Positions 1 to 8,861 of a stretch of 64,000 bases of DNA are shown in pieces (within the stretch, counting starts at the first letter, position 1; every line of letters begins with the position of its first letter). The stretch spans positions 1 to 64,000 of the forward strand of contig NZ_MAEH01000011.1 of assembly GCF_009933135.1 (NCBI RefSeq). The letters are read 5' to 3'. A program made the position numbers and the translations under genes. The notes under the pieces are model-generated. The model had not been told where the DNA came from. It worked only from the letters and a program-made list of their open reading frames with translations, and made no database searches. The stretch comes from Candidatus Enterococcus leclercqii. GTDB taxonomy: Bacteria; Bacillota; Bacilli; Lactobacillales; Enterococcaceae.

Positions 1-14
1 AAATATTGTAGAAC

Positions 15-50
15 CCAAAAAACTCAGGTAAGAATTTTTCTTACCTGAGT
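15..50 (-). terminator. Rho-independent terminator of the surface-protein gene
   Basis: A perfect 11-bp inverted repeat (22-32 and 40-50) encloses a 7-base loop. Read on the minus strand it is followed directly by a run of six T. It lies about 110 bases beyond the stop codon of the minus-strand surface-protein gene. Confidence 0.8.
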
Positions 51-158
51 GCATTTAACTGTTTGGTTTTAAGCTATCGGCATAGTCTCTTGGCTAAGTC
101 GGCGTACTTGATTCTCTCTTACAGCTGACTATTGGCATAGGATATCATTTGAAATTGA

Positions 159-3100
159 TCACTCTTTTCGCGTTCGCTTTACAAAAATGATTCCCGCAAG
201 TCCCACTAACAAGATACCCGATAGCATCAGAGCTGATGCCTTCTGCTCACCAGTTTTAGGGTATTTCTTTGCATGTTTTGCTTGCTGATTCTCATTATTT
301 TTCTTTGTTTCCGTATCGGTCTTTTTCTCAATCTTTTTATAAACGATTTTCCTTGTTTGACCACTCTTAGTGTACTCTCCATTTAAATCACCTACTATAT
401 GATCAAATTGAAAGCCTTCAATTTCGTAAATATAGTTTTCAACAGAGAACCGCTTGCCGATAGTATCGTGGAGCGTAAGATTTTCACGCAAAGCTTTTCC
501 TTGTTCGTCTACATAGCTGATTACAACTTGACCCATATTGGGCTCATTTTTTCCATAAACATGGGTCACAACAATTGGATCACGATTAAAGACGCCTCGG
601 ACATTGCCAACAGTAGTGACAAAATGATACCCCTCAATTAGGAAGTTTGAACCTGCGACATCATAGGAACCCCCTATTTTGCCTTCTATGCTTTCGGTAG
701 GATGAATAGACTTCCCAGTCACATCTACATATTTTACTTGCACTAAACCCGAGTCAACAGGAAGCTCTTTTTCATAAGTGTAGATTACCAGAATATTGTC
801 TTCCGTGAAGATTCCTTTAAAATTATCTGGCTCTGCAACAAGTTTATAGTCGCCGATTTCTTTAAGGTTGTACTCATTCGTAGATACATCGTAGCTATCG
901 CCAATCAATCCCGTTACTTGTTTATCTTCGGCAATTTTTTCACCGCTTTGGTTTACGTACCTAACCGTAACCATACTTGACGCCTTTTTAATAAATTGAG
1001 CCGTATACACTTGATCCGAGGTCATTTTCATTTCAACAGTAGGCAATTGTGGGCTCCAACCAGCAAAAACATAGCCACTATCTGCTACAGGCTCTGGAAT
1101 TTTTATTCCCGCATCCTTCCATGCAGTTCCGTAATCAATTGCAGTTGAAATTGAGCCATCTGGATAATTCAATGTGCCATTGTCTCCTGAAAGAAAAGTC
1201 ACCGTTACTTTGGTATCTTCCCAAACTGCGTACAGATCAATATTTGAATTCCCAATAGGTACCTCCGATTGGCCAAGTTCATAATCCTTCGTCCCATCTT
1301 TGGCTTTGCTCCAACCTATCAGTGTTTTCCCAGCTCGTGAAAAAATGCTCCCTTTCAATGAAATATTGGAATTTTTAACAGCTTCTTGTACGACAGTTGC
1401 GGGAGCTTCTTCATAGTCACCGGCGTGATAGTTCACTTTAACAATATCCTCTGCCGAAGCAAATACAGCTGTCAATGTCGTATCACCTTTCACCTGCATA
1501 TGATCTTCCGGATAATAGACTGTAGGATTGACATTTGATTGCCAGCCAATAAAGATCTTTTCAGCGGGTGGTGTAATTTCTGTTCCTTGTTTGATTAATG
1601 CTTTAGTTGCAAGGTCATAGGTTTTCTCATCAACTGGGGCTTGTCCAGATCCTTCACCAACTTTATACTGCAATTGGAATCCTTCCGTACGCCATTTTGC
1701 GAACAAGTCGATATCACGAGTAACAGGTATCGTGTCTGAAAATTCAAAGCTCGATTGTCCGACCTGCCAATACCAGCCATTAAAGATGCCTTTTCCCTCA
1801 ACAAAAGTCTGCCCTTTCACGTATTCACTTGGATAAACGATAGTCTCATTATCGTCGTATCCTTGTTCAAATAGCTGTGTTCCATTCAGAGAATCAAAGT
1901 AGCGAACAATATTTTTATTCGACTCCCATTTTGCAAAGAACATAGAATCACTATCCGGCATTTCAAACTTGGAAAAGTCTACTTTTTGCCGATACTCTGC
2001 ATCAAAGTACCAGCCAGAAAAAATATAGCCTTCTCGCACAGGTGCAGCCGGTTCAACAATTTTTTGAGCATACTTCAAAGTCAAAGATTCCTCTTGCCCA
2101 TTAAAACTTCCCCCTTGCAAATTGTAGGTCAGGGAGTGAAGGTTTCGCTTGTAATAGTAACTGCCGTGATAGCGATCAGTAAGTACCCGCTTCTCAAAGG
2201 TATAACCATAAATTGGATCTTCAATATAGTTACCGTTCGAATAATAAATCTGGGTATCAAAAAGATCATAGTATTTTCCTTCGAACTCGATATCTGTTTT
2301 GTCCAAGGATTCAATATACATCTTACGAACATTTTCTTGCGGAGAGCTTAAATATGCCGCTTGCAAAACCAAATTTCGTTTTCCTGGTGTTGTTGAAATC
2401 AAGCTTTCAGAAAGCGTTACTGGATTCCCGGTCGTCGTATTTGAACTCTGGGTAGAGTCGCTCGGATAGCGCCAACCTAAAAAATTGTTGCTAGTGGCAC
2501 TGGGAATGACTGGGTTGCCAGGCCAAGCTTCTTTGATATTTTGACCAAACTTAGCACTAATCGTGTACTTTTTGCTGTCAGATCCATGATAGATGTCACC
2601 GCCAGCGGTCATTTCAGCGTTTATATTCACTAAATCAAACGTCACCTGATAAACAATTCTTGTGTAATAGACATTAATAACTGTTTGACCATTTCCAGAG
2701 ATTTCTTTTTTATTACTAAAGCTATATTCCGCATATTTCAATGCAGCCTTTCCTGCAGGGCTACTGTCTTTGATTGCATCAGCTGAAGCTTGATCAATTG
2801 ATATTGTTTCTCCCGCTTTTACATCCTGTTTCACTGTTGACCAGGCAAAGTCATAGTCGCCTATATTCGTTCCAGGACTGCCGGAAAGATTTGGTTTTTC
2901 CATCCAGTAAGCAATCGTGTATGTCACTTGTTCTGGCGTCCAAACTGCGTACAAAGTCGTGTCTTCTATGATCGGATCGGTAAAATTATAGCTATCCTTT
3001 CCATCAGGTTCCAAAGACCAGTGAGAAAATGTATAACCCTCACGAGTAGGGGCAGTTGGTTGCACACCTCTTTCACCATCGGTCACATATTGTGGATCGA

Positions 3101-3866
3101 CTTGACTACCTTCTGAGATGAACAAAAGGGTCCTTTCAGATGTGAATTTAGGGACAAGAACGATATTTTTAGAAGCTTTTGCTGCATCAAAGTTGAATGG
3201 TGTTTCTGCTGAATCCCCCTCCACATACCAGTATGAAAAATGTTCTCCTTTTGGGGCGGTTACCTCTATTGAAGTTTTTGGCACCGGCATTCCAGGTGCT
3301 GCTTCCATTGAATCGATCACTTTCCCGGCATTGTCCTTATATTGGATTAAGTAGGTCTTGGTGAAACGGGCATACAGCGTCATCGATTTTTTTACTGCGG
3401 CACTAAAATCAAACTGGGAACCTCCAACTGGATCAGTGAACCAGCCAATAAAACTGATTTGTCCCGCACTCGGATCAGGTTCACCTGGATACGCAACTTT
3501 TCCATCTGCAGCAGTAGTTATCTGTTTAAATAGCGTAGTCCCGTTTATGAAAGTAACAGTCAGGATACTTTTATTTGATGCATTCTCGGTAATTTCAGTT
3601 TTATTCTTTGTCACTACCTCATTTTCTGCCGCGCCCGTTTCACTACTTGGCGTGGTATTTTGCTGCGAATCTGCTTTACTACTCGATTTGGATGACGCAC
3701 TCTTATCAGACTCAGTTATTGATTCTTCTGAAGTTTTTTCAGACAGGGGTACTTCCTGCGTGCTCTGATCCGTTTTTACTTCTGTAGCAAAGACCACCGC
3801 AGCAGGCTCAATAAAATAAACTGTGCAGATACTCACTAACATTAGCCAAATAACTTTCTTTTTCAT
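159..3866 (-). CDS. Large cell-wall-anchored InlB-repeat/MucBP surface protein
   Basis: Secreted, sortase-anchored protein of 1235 residues. The start at 3866 is chosen because an AAAGGAG site lies just upstream and the signal peptide (KKK, hydrophobic core, likely cut after VFA at residue 27) begins there. A Ser/Thr/Glu-rich segment (about 30-95) leads into several Listeria-Bacteroides (InlB B-type) repeats, recognisable by the spaced pattern F-x-G-W ... L-Y-A-x-W/F. Three MucBP domains follow near the C-terminus, each opening with V-x-Y-V-(D/N). The sorting signal is YPKTG at about 1202-1206, then a hydrophobic helix and a KRTRKE tail; Tyr replaces the usual Leu of LPxTG. MucBP and InlB repeats are known from adhesins that bind mucin or host cells; an adhesive role here is inference. 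The gene is divergent from an Mga-type regulator that may control it. Confidence 0.9.
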   Translation of the reverse strand: MKKKVIWLMLVSICTVYFIEPAAVVFATEVKTDQSTQEVPLSEKTSEESITESDKSASSKSSSKADSQQNTTPSSETGAAENEVVTKNKTEITENASNKSILTVTFINGTTLFKQITTAADGKVAYPGEPDPSAGQISFIGWFTDPVGGSQFDFSAAVKKSMTLYARFTKTYLIQYKDNAGKVIDSMEAAPGMPVPKTSIEVTAPKGEHFSYWYVEGDSAETPFNFDAAKASKNIVLVPKFTSERTLLFISEGSQVDPQYVTDGERGVQPTAPTREGYTFSHWSLEPDGKDSYNFTDPIIEDTTLYAVWTPEQVTYTIAYWMEKPNLSGSPGTNIGDYDFAWSTVKQDVKAGETISIDQASADAIKDSSPAGKAALKYAEYSFSNKKEISGNGQTVINVYYTRIVYQVTFDLVNINAEMTAGGDIYHGSDSKKYTISAKFGQNIKEAWPGNPVIPSATSNNFLGWRYPSDSTQSSNTTTGNPVTLSESLISTTPGKRNLVLQAAYLSSPQENVRKMYIESLDKTDIEFEGKYYDLFDTQIYYSNGNYIEDPIYGYTFEKRVLTDRYHGSYYYKRNLHSLTYNLQGGSFNGQEESLTLKYAQKIVEPAAPVREGYIFSGWYFDAEYRQKVDFSKFEMPDSDSMFFAKWESNKNIVRYFDSLNGTQLFEQGYDDNETIVYPSEYVKGQTFVEGKGIFNGWYWQVGQSSFEFSDTIPVTRDIDLFAKWRTEGFQLQYKVGEGSGQAPVDEKTYDLATKALIKQGTEITPPAEKIFIGWQSNVNPTVYYPEDHMQVKGDTTLTAVFASAEDIVKVNYHAGDYEEAPATVVQEAVKNSNISLKGSIFSRAGKTLIGWSKAKDGTKDYELGQSEVPIGNSNIDLYAVWEDTKVTVTFLSGDNGTLNYPDGSISTAIDYGTAWKDAGIKIPEPVADSGYVFAGWSPQLPTVEMKMTSDQVYTAQFIKKASSMVTVRYVNQSGEKIAEDKQVTGLIGDSYDVSTNEYNLKEIGDYKLVAEPDNFKGIFTEDNILVIYTYEKELPVDSGLVQVKYVDVTGKSIHPTESIEGKIGGSYDVAGSNFLIEGYHFVTTVGNVRGVFNRDPIVVTHVYGKNEPNMGQVVISYVDEQGKALRENLTLHDTIGKRFSVENYIYEIEGFQFDHIVGDLNGEYTKSGQTRKIVYKKIEKKTDTETKKNNENQQAKHAKKYPKTGEQKASALMLSGILLVGLAGIIFVKRTRKE

Positions 3867-4174
3867 GTTTTTTACTCCTTTTCCCATTCTCCGCCATTTG
3901 AAACATAACTTTGATTCACAAATAAACAGGACAATTCATAGCCTTATGGTTCATTCTGTTCATTTTTAAAATAGATGTTGAAAACTATTTCTGCATTTGC
4001 TATTTTGGAGCTACCCTTGTGTTTCTATTAACATAGATACTACTCACTTAAAAAAAATTAATTTGTCATCTTTTTTCGAATCGTTTAAAATTTATGATTT
4101 TACACAAATTTTTTTAAGCAATATGACGCAAAAAGATTATAATTAGTGTTTTTTAATCAAAGGAGGGCGAAAAT
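3867..4174. promoter_or_regulatory. Divergent control region between surface protein and Mga-like gene
   Basis: AT-rich 308-base spacer between two divergent genes. A TATAAT hexamer at 4138-4143 lies 31 bases before the plus-strand start codon and could be its -10 box; no good -35 was found. Promoters for both genes and any Mga-type binding sites must lie here. No open frame with a ribosome binding site was seen. Confidence 0.5.
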
Positions 4175-5644
4175 ATGAATTTTAAGGAGTTTTTTGACCG
4201 CAGAGACCAAGCATACGTTTCCGTTCTTTTTTATTTTGCCGCTCATAACAGTCCCTATCCTAGAAATCAGTTACTACAAGATCTCTCTATCTCACCTTTC
4301 ATTTTGAAGAAAACAACAGAGGAGCTCACCCACATCATGGGGGAGTTGGAGTTAGACTCAAAAATTATGTACGTAGACCATTTGGACTCTTTCGTCTTTG
4401 TGAACTACAGCTGGGAGGATATACTGACCGTCTATCACTATCTTGTTGATAATTCTCTCCCCCACAAAGTCCTTCTCTATATCTATCGACACAACAAATT
4501 TTCTATTCAAACCATCACTCAAAATTTAGCTATAAGTGAAGCTACATTGTATAGATGCATCGCCAATCTAAATGCACTTCTAAAAGAATTCGAGTTAACC
4601 ATTCGAAATGGAGCCATTCTTGGCGACAGTTTACAGCGTAATTATTTTTTCTTATCCTTCTTTTTGGCTTCCATACCAATAGAGGACATCCAGAAAAATG
4701 TTGCTGTTCCAGAGATTAAGGGCTTCATTGATTTATTGGAGAAAAAACTAGGTATCTCTTTGACTCCTTCTACAAAAATACGCTTGTCCTTATGGTGTAA
4801 AATCATCAATGAGTCCCGCAGTATGAAACTTCCCCTTTCGAGGGTTATCTTAAAGCTTACAACCGAGCTTCAACGTGATCCGTTGTATACTATAATTAAA
4901 GAGTGCTACTTTTTATCCATTAGTTATTCCGCATTGCTTGAATCAGACTATACGGTTGCTTGTATTTATCTATTTCTCTTGTCCAGCTTTCCTTTTGAGA
5001 TTGAAGAAGCCTTTAAGGATGACAAAAATGGCTGCCCCAGCAGTTTGAATAAGGTGAAAATCATGAACGAACTTATTCTCACAGAGATTAACAAACAGTG
5101 GCATGAAACGGACAATCAGGAGACTTGTTTTCTTGACTACCATTCAAAATTTTTACTCTCTCAGATCCACTGCAAAATTAACTATTTCATCGGTGAAATA
5201 GTGAGCTACGATAGCGATCAACTCATTCAAATGGATAGCACGTCTTTGGCTGATCAGCAGTTTTTACGGCGGTTGCTTGCTTTGATCGAGGCACAAGTTA
5301 GTAGAAAATTAGGCGTTGCAGAAAAGTTTTACACTTCTTGGGTTTATTCAAAACTTATTTCTCAACTAAAAGGAACTGCCCCAAATCCTATCAAGATTGG
5401 AATTCATCTCTATCGGACCCCCTTGTTGGCAGATATTTACGTAGATAACATAAAAAAAAGCCTCGCTATTCATACACCTTTATTCATTGAGGCTGCTCTT
5501 CCTAATAAAGCGTATGACGTCTTAATTTCCGATAACAAAGAATTTAGCAGGTGCTTCACATTTGATGAATTCATTTATATTCAAAATCTACGAAAAAAAG
5601 AAATGCTATCCCTCCTGGAGATAATAAAAGAGAAATCGAGGTGA
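4175..5644 (+). CDS. Mga-family transcriptional regulator
   Basis: A 489-residue cytoplasmic regulator resembling Mga/AtxA-type proteins: two N-terminal helix-turn-helix segments (about 15-65 and 90-140) followed by a long helical region of the PRD-like type that in this family can respond to phosphotransferase-system phosphorylation. An AGGAGGG site precedes the ATG. Mga proteins usually activate adjacent surface-protein genes, and a sortase-anchored protein is encoded divergently next door, so this is its likely regulator. The stop codon sits inside the ribosome binding region of the next gene (start 7 bases downstream), indicating cotranscription and probable translational coupling with a flavoprotein, an unusual partner for an Mga regulator. 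The family call is good; the target is inference. Confidence 0.8.
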   Translation: MNFKEFFDRRDQAYVSVLFYFAAHNSPYPRNQLLQDLSISPFILKKTTEELTHIMGELELDSKIMYVDHLDSFVFVNYSWEDILTVYHYLVDNSLPHKVLLYIYRHNKFSIQTITQNLAISEATLYRCIANLNALLKEFELTIRNGAILGDSLQRNYFFLSFFLASIPIEDIQKNVAVPEIKGFIDLLEKKLGISLTPSTKIRLSLWCKIINESRSMKLPLSRVILKLTTELQRDPLYTIIKECYFLSISYSALLESDYTVACIYLFLLSSFPFEIEEAFKDDKNGCPSSLNKVKIMNELILTEINKQWHETDNQETCFLDYHSKFLLSQIHCKINYFIGEIVSYDSDQLIQMDSTSLADQQFLRRLLALIEAQVSRKLGVAEKFYTSWVYSKLISQLKGTAPNPIKIGIHLYRTPLLADIYVDNIKKSLAIHTPLFIEAALPNKAYDVLISDNKEFSRCFTFDEFIYIQNLRKKEMLSLLEIIKEKSR

Positions 5645-5650
5645 CAGACA

Positions 5651-7006
5651 TTGAGAATACTCATTATTGGCGGTTCCCATGCTGGAATTTCAGCTGCCAA
5701 ATATCTAAAAAGTTTGATTCCTACATCTGAAGTTATTCTAATCGAGCAAACGAATGTACTTGGCTTTATTCCCAGTAGCATAAATTTCGTCTTTGACCAA
5801 GTATTTTCCATTGATAACTTAGACAAAGGAGAAGTAATCACATCAGAACAACTGCAATCCATGGGCATCACCGTCTTGTTAAAAACTCGGGCTACTGAGT
5901 TACGTCCCGCAAAGCAAGAAGTTGTAATCCAGAATAGCGGTACTTTATCAGAATCATGTCTTAGCTATGATATTCTCATTTTGGCGATGGGTTCTTCTAA
6001 GCTGGCTATTGCGGAATTAGGTGTGGGTACCTCTCTTTCAAGGGTCCTCTCCTATAAAAATCCCTACGAAACAAAACAGGCCTACGAAAAACTCAGCTCT
6101 GCTCAAAACATCACCATAATCGGGGCTGGATTGATTGGTTTGGAATTGGCTACCAGCCTCGCCAAAGATCCAACAAAGAAAATCACCATAGTTGAACAGA
6201 TGGGTCGTCCCCTCTTTCGATATTTTGACCCTGATATGACGAAGATTTTATTATCCGCGATTCCGCCAAGAGTAAATTTTCGACTTGGTGAAACTTTTAG
6301 CGGCTTAAAATTAACGGGTGACCAAAAAGTTGTAACTACTTGTGGAGACAGCTCTTTTCCTACGGATGCTGCCGTTTTGGCATTGAACCCACGTCCAACT
6401 ATTGACTTGATTCCAACTTCTATTGAACTGGAGTTTGATAGTACGGTAAAAGTCAATAAACACATGCAAACGACTGACCCAAACATTTACGCCATTGGTG
6501 ATCTGGTGAAGGTACCTTTTGGCTCAATGGTTGAAAAAGCCTACTTGCCACTAATATCAATTGCTAAAAAAACCGCATTAGCTGCCGCAAGACATATTTC
6601 TGGTTCCAGTAATCGAGGCATAACTGAGTCCCAGCGCACAATCGGAACCTTTCTCTTTGGTTTATATATGGGCAGCACTGGCATCACTTCCGAAGAAAGC
6701 GTTCTGCTGAACATTGAAACACAAGCATTCACAAAAAAAATCAGCTACTTTTCACAAGTCAACTACCAAGACAGGTTTTCCCTGACACTCAAAATAATTT
6801 ATGATGCGAAGAAACATACTATTTTGGGAACACAGTTGGTCACCTCTCATCGAGAAACTCTTGAGCTCATTACTATCTTCGCGCAAGCAATTTCAGACAA
6901 AAAATGTCTTGAAGATCTCTTGGATTTGGAAAATTATTATGCTCCACAGCTTTCTCCCAACAGCAATTTCATTGCAGAGACGATTTTAGAAGCATTGAAA
7001 AATTAG
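5651..7006 (+). CDS. FAD/NAD(P)-dependent oxidoreductase, Nox/CoA-disulfide reductase family, lacking the redox Cys
   Basis: A 451-residue flavoprotein of the NADH oxidase/NADH peroxidase/CoA-disulfide reductase group. It begins at TTG, with AGGTGA seven bases upstream overlapping the previous stop codon. Visible motifs are GGSHAG (7-12) for FAD, a central IIGAGLIGLELA motif for NAD(P)H, an AIGDL motif closing the FAD site, and a C-terminal dimerisation domain. In characterised relatives the catalytic cysteine is residue 42 in the context FLSCG; here the aligned segment is FIPSS, with Ser at 42. Family knowledge: the same Cys-to-Ser change in enterococcal NADH oxidase gives hydrogen peroxide rather than water. 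This enzyme may therefore make peroxide or use another acceptor. Cotranscribed with the Mga-like gene. Confidence 0.8.
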   Translation: MRILIIGGSHAGISAAKYLKSLIPTSEVILIEQTNVLGFIPSSINFVFDQVFSIDNLDKGEVITSEQLQSMGITVLLKTRATELRPAKQEVVIQNSGTLSESCLSYDILILAMGSSKLAIAELGVGTSLSRVLSYKNPYETKQAYEKLSSAQNITIIGAGLIGLELATSLAKDPTKKITIVEQMGRPLFRYFDPDMTKILLSAIPPRVNFRLGETFSGLKLTGDQKVVTTCGDSSFPTDAAVLALNPRPTIDLIPTSIELEFDSTVKVNKHMQTTDPNIYAIGDLVKVPFGSMVEKAYLPLISIAKKTALAAARHISGSSNRGITESQRTIGTFLFGLYMGSTGITSEESVLLNIETQAFTKKISYFSQVNYQDRFSLTLKIIYDAKKHTILGTQLVTSHRETLELITIFAQAISDKKCLEDLLDLENYYAPQLSPNSNFIAETILEALKN

Positions 7007-7008
7007 TT

Positions 7009-7043
7009 ACAGGTAATTTCTTTATCTGATTATCCTGTTTTTT
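7009..7043 (+). terminator. Terminator after the flavoprotein gene
   Basis: ACAGG-TAAT pairs with ATTA-t-CCTGT, with one bulged base, and is followed by six T. It starts three bases after the stop codon. Confidence 0.65.
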
Positions 7044-7190
7044 CTAAAACCATTGCCCCATTTCATCTAGAACAGTTCAAAAAAGTACAGATTAGATGAA
7101 CTTTGTAATTGCCGGAAATAAGAGCGGTGTGACAATCGTCCTGTCAACCTCCTCCGAAGCGAGCATTACCAAATGTGAGCCACAAGCAAA

Positions 7191-7236
7191 AGCCAAGTCA
7201 CTTCCATCAAAAAACAGTGGAAGTGACTTGGCTTTT
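7191..7236. terminator. Long perfect hairpin, probably bidirectional terminator
   Basis: A perfect 16-bp inverted repeat (7191-7206 and 7218-7233) with an 11-base loop is followed by a T run on both strands. It probably ends the relQ-nadK-rluD-mgtE unit on the minus strand. A near copy lies at 49857-49900. Confidence 0.7.
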
Positions 7237-7350
7237 CATTGTTAAAAGTTTCAAACACAGACTCTCCTTGATTTCATTAAGAGTGGTCTCTGTCATTCGT
7301 CTATCTTTATACGTATGGTAACGTTCCTTCTACGGACTTTGATGCAAGAA
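7225..7350 (-). repeat. Interspersed intergenic repeat, copy A
   Basis: The minus strand reads as a diverged copy of 55115-55245. Shared blocks include AAAGTCCGTAGAAGGA, CATACGTATAAA, TCAAGGAGAGT and GTTTGAAACTTT in the same order and spacing. It abuts the hairpin 7191-7236 and lies downstream of mgtE. With the hairpin it largely fills the 7044-7398 gap, which otherwise shows no gene. Confidence 0.65.
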
Positions 7351-7398
7351 TTGTCGCAACTATTTGCTAGCATACATTTTCTTATCGACTCTGCTTAT

Positions 7399-8769
7399 TC
7401 AATTCCCCACAAAATGAGACATGAACAGGCTGGCGATGTTGAAATAAATCAATACGGAGGTCAGGTCACTCAGCGTGGTGATAAATGGCCCGCTGGCGAC
7501 GGCCGGATCAAAACCCAGCCGATCCATCAGCATTGGGATCAAACTGCCGGCCAGATTGGCAACAGTGATGGCGCACATCATGGCCATGCCAATCACAAAG
7601 CCCAATATCGGATTGCCTTTCCAAATGGAAACAATCGCAAAAATTGTTAATCCGGTGATCGCACCGGTCACAAGTCCTGTTAGCACTTCACTGATTACCG
7701 TACGGAAAAAAGAGCTTTCCTTGTCGTCATTGATTGCCAACCGGCGCACCGCAACCGCCAATGACTGCGTGCCTGCATTTCCGGCAGTCCCAGTAATCAA
7801 AGAAATGAAAACTGCCAAAATCGAAGCTTCACTCACCAATTCCTCGTAATGGCTGATCAGGCTCGCAGTTGCCATTCCTAAGAACAACAGCGTAATCAGC
7901 CAGGGCAAACGCCGGCCAGCTGCTTTGACAGGATTTTCGGAGACTTCTTCTACGTTGACCCCCGCCAAACCGGAATAGTCGCTGGCTGCCTCGTCGTCGA
8001 TTACGTCAATGATATCATCGACAGTGACAATCCCCAGCAAATGGTCGTCGTAATCTGTGACTGGGAGTGCCAGAAAGTCATAATCACGGAAGGTTTGGGC
8101 AACATCTTCTTGGTCATCTCCGACATGGACACTAATGACCCGCTCGCTCATGATGTCTACGATCATTGCATCGTCTTCGTTGACGATCAAATCCCGCAGC
8201 GAAATTACCCCTACTAATCGATTTTCCTGATCTACCACATAAATATAGTAGATAGTCTCAGCAGCAGTGGCCTCACTTTTTAATACATACATCGCCGAGC
8301 GCACCGTCTGATTGGCTACGATGGAGACGTATTCGGTAGTCATGATGGAACCGGCTGTGTCATCTTCATAATGAAGCAGTTCGCGGATCTCTCGAGCAGA
8401 CTCAGACGGCATAATGCTCAAGTACTTCGCCATCTGTTTTTTGTCCAATGTATTTAGCAAATCTACCGCGTTATCAGTGTACATTTCTGCCAGCATATCG
8501 GCGGCATAACGAGGTCGCATCTCTGACAAATATTCCGTCATGTGTTCATTGTCTTCTTCAATGACGTCGAACATATCCGCCATTTCTTTCGGGGAAAGAT
8601 AGGCATACATGATGTGGCGGTCTGTTTCGTCGAGAGATTGATAAAATTGCCCTTGCTCATAGATATGCAACTCCAAAAAGATTTCTCGAAATTGCTTCAT
8701 ATCATTGTTTTTAAGGGCTGTTCTCAGCTGTTCGAACTGCTCCTCCAGCGCTTCTTGATTTTCATCCAA
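7399..8769 (-). CDS. mgtE: Magnesium transporter MgtE
   Basis: A 456-residue Mg2+ channel/transporter. Cytoplasmic MgtE N domain (about 1-135), tandem CBS domains (about 141-265, with paired hydrophobic GVISLRDLIV and GIVTVDDIIDVI strands) that gate by Mg2+ binding, then five membrane helices from about residue 290 to the end. The start is TTG: the only nearby ATG is out of frame, and AAGGTG lies upstream. It follows the pseudouridine synthase gene by 92 bases on the same strand and closes a conserved relQ-nadK-rluD-mgtE order. The short spacer leaves no room for a full Mg2+-sensing riboswitch, so regulation is probably operon-level. Confidence 0.93.
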   Translation of the reverse strand: MDENQEALEEQFEQLRTALKNNDMKQFREIFLELHIYEQGQFYQSLDETDRHIMYAYLSPKEMADMFDVIEEDNEHMTEYLSEMRPRYAADMLAEMYTDNAVDLLNTLDKKQMAKYLSIMPSESAREIRELLHYEDDTAGSIMTTEYVSIVANQTVRSAMYVLKSEATAAETIYYIYVVDQENRLVGVISLRDLIVNEDDAMIVDIMSERVISVHVGDDQEDVAQTFRDYDFLALPVTDYDDHLLGIVTVDDIIDVIDDEAASDYSGLAGVNVEEVSENPVKAAGRRLPWLITLLFLGMATASLISHYEELVSEASILAVFISLITGTAGNAGTQSLAVAVRRLAINDDKESSFFRTVISEVLTGLVTGAITGLTIFAIVSIWKGNPILGFVIGMAMMCAITVANLAGSLIPMLMDRLGFDPAVASGPFITTLSDLTSVLIYFNIASLFMSHFVGN

Positions 8770-8861
8770 TCTTTCTCACCACACCTTCATTTATTTCAAC
8801 GACCGAGGCTACCTTCTTACCAGCAGTCCCTCGGTAAACTGTTTTATGGGTCACAAAACAT

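Noticed and set aside
399-3768. Several plus-strand frames opposite the large surface-protein gene
   Set aside because: They are antisense shadows of a repetitive coding region, lack ribosome binding sites and match no family.
8767-8861. A Mg2+-sensing riboswitch upstream of mgtE
   Set aside because: Only 92 bases separate mgtE from the preceding cotranscribed gene and no fitting structure was seen.
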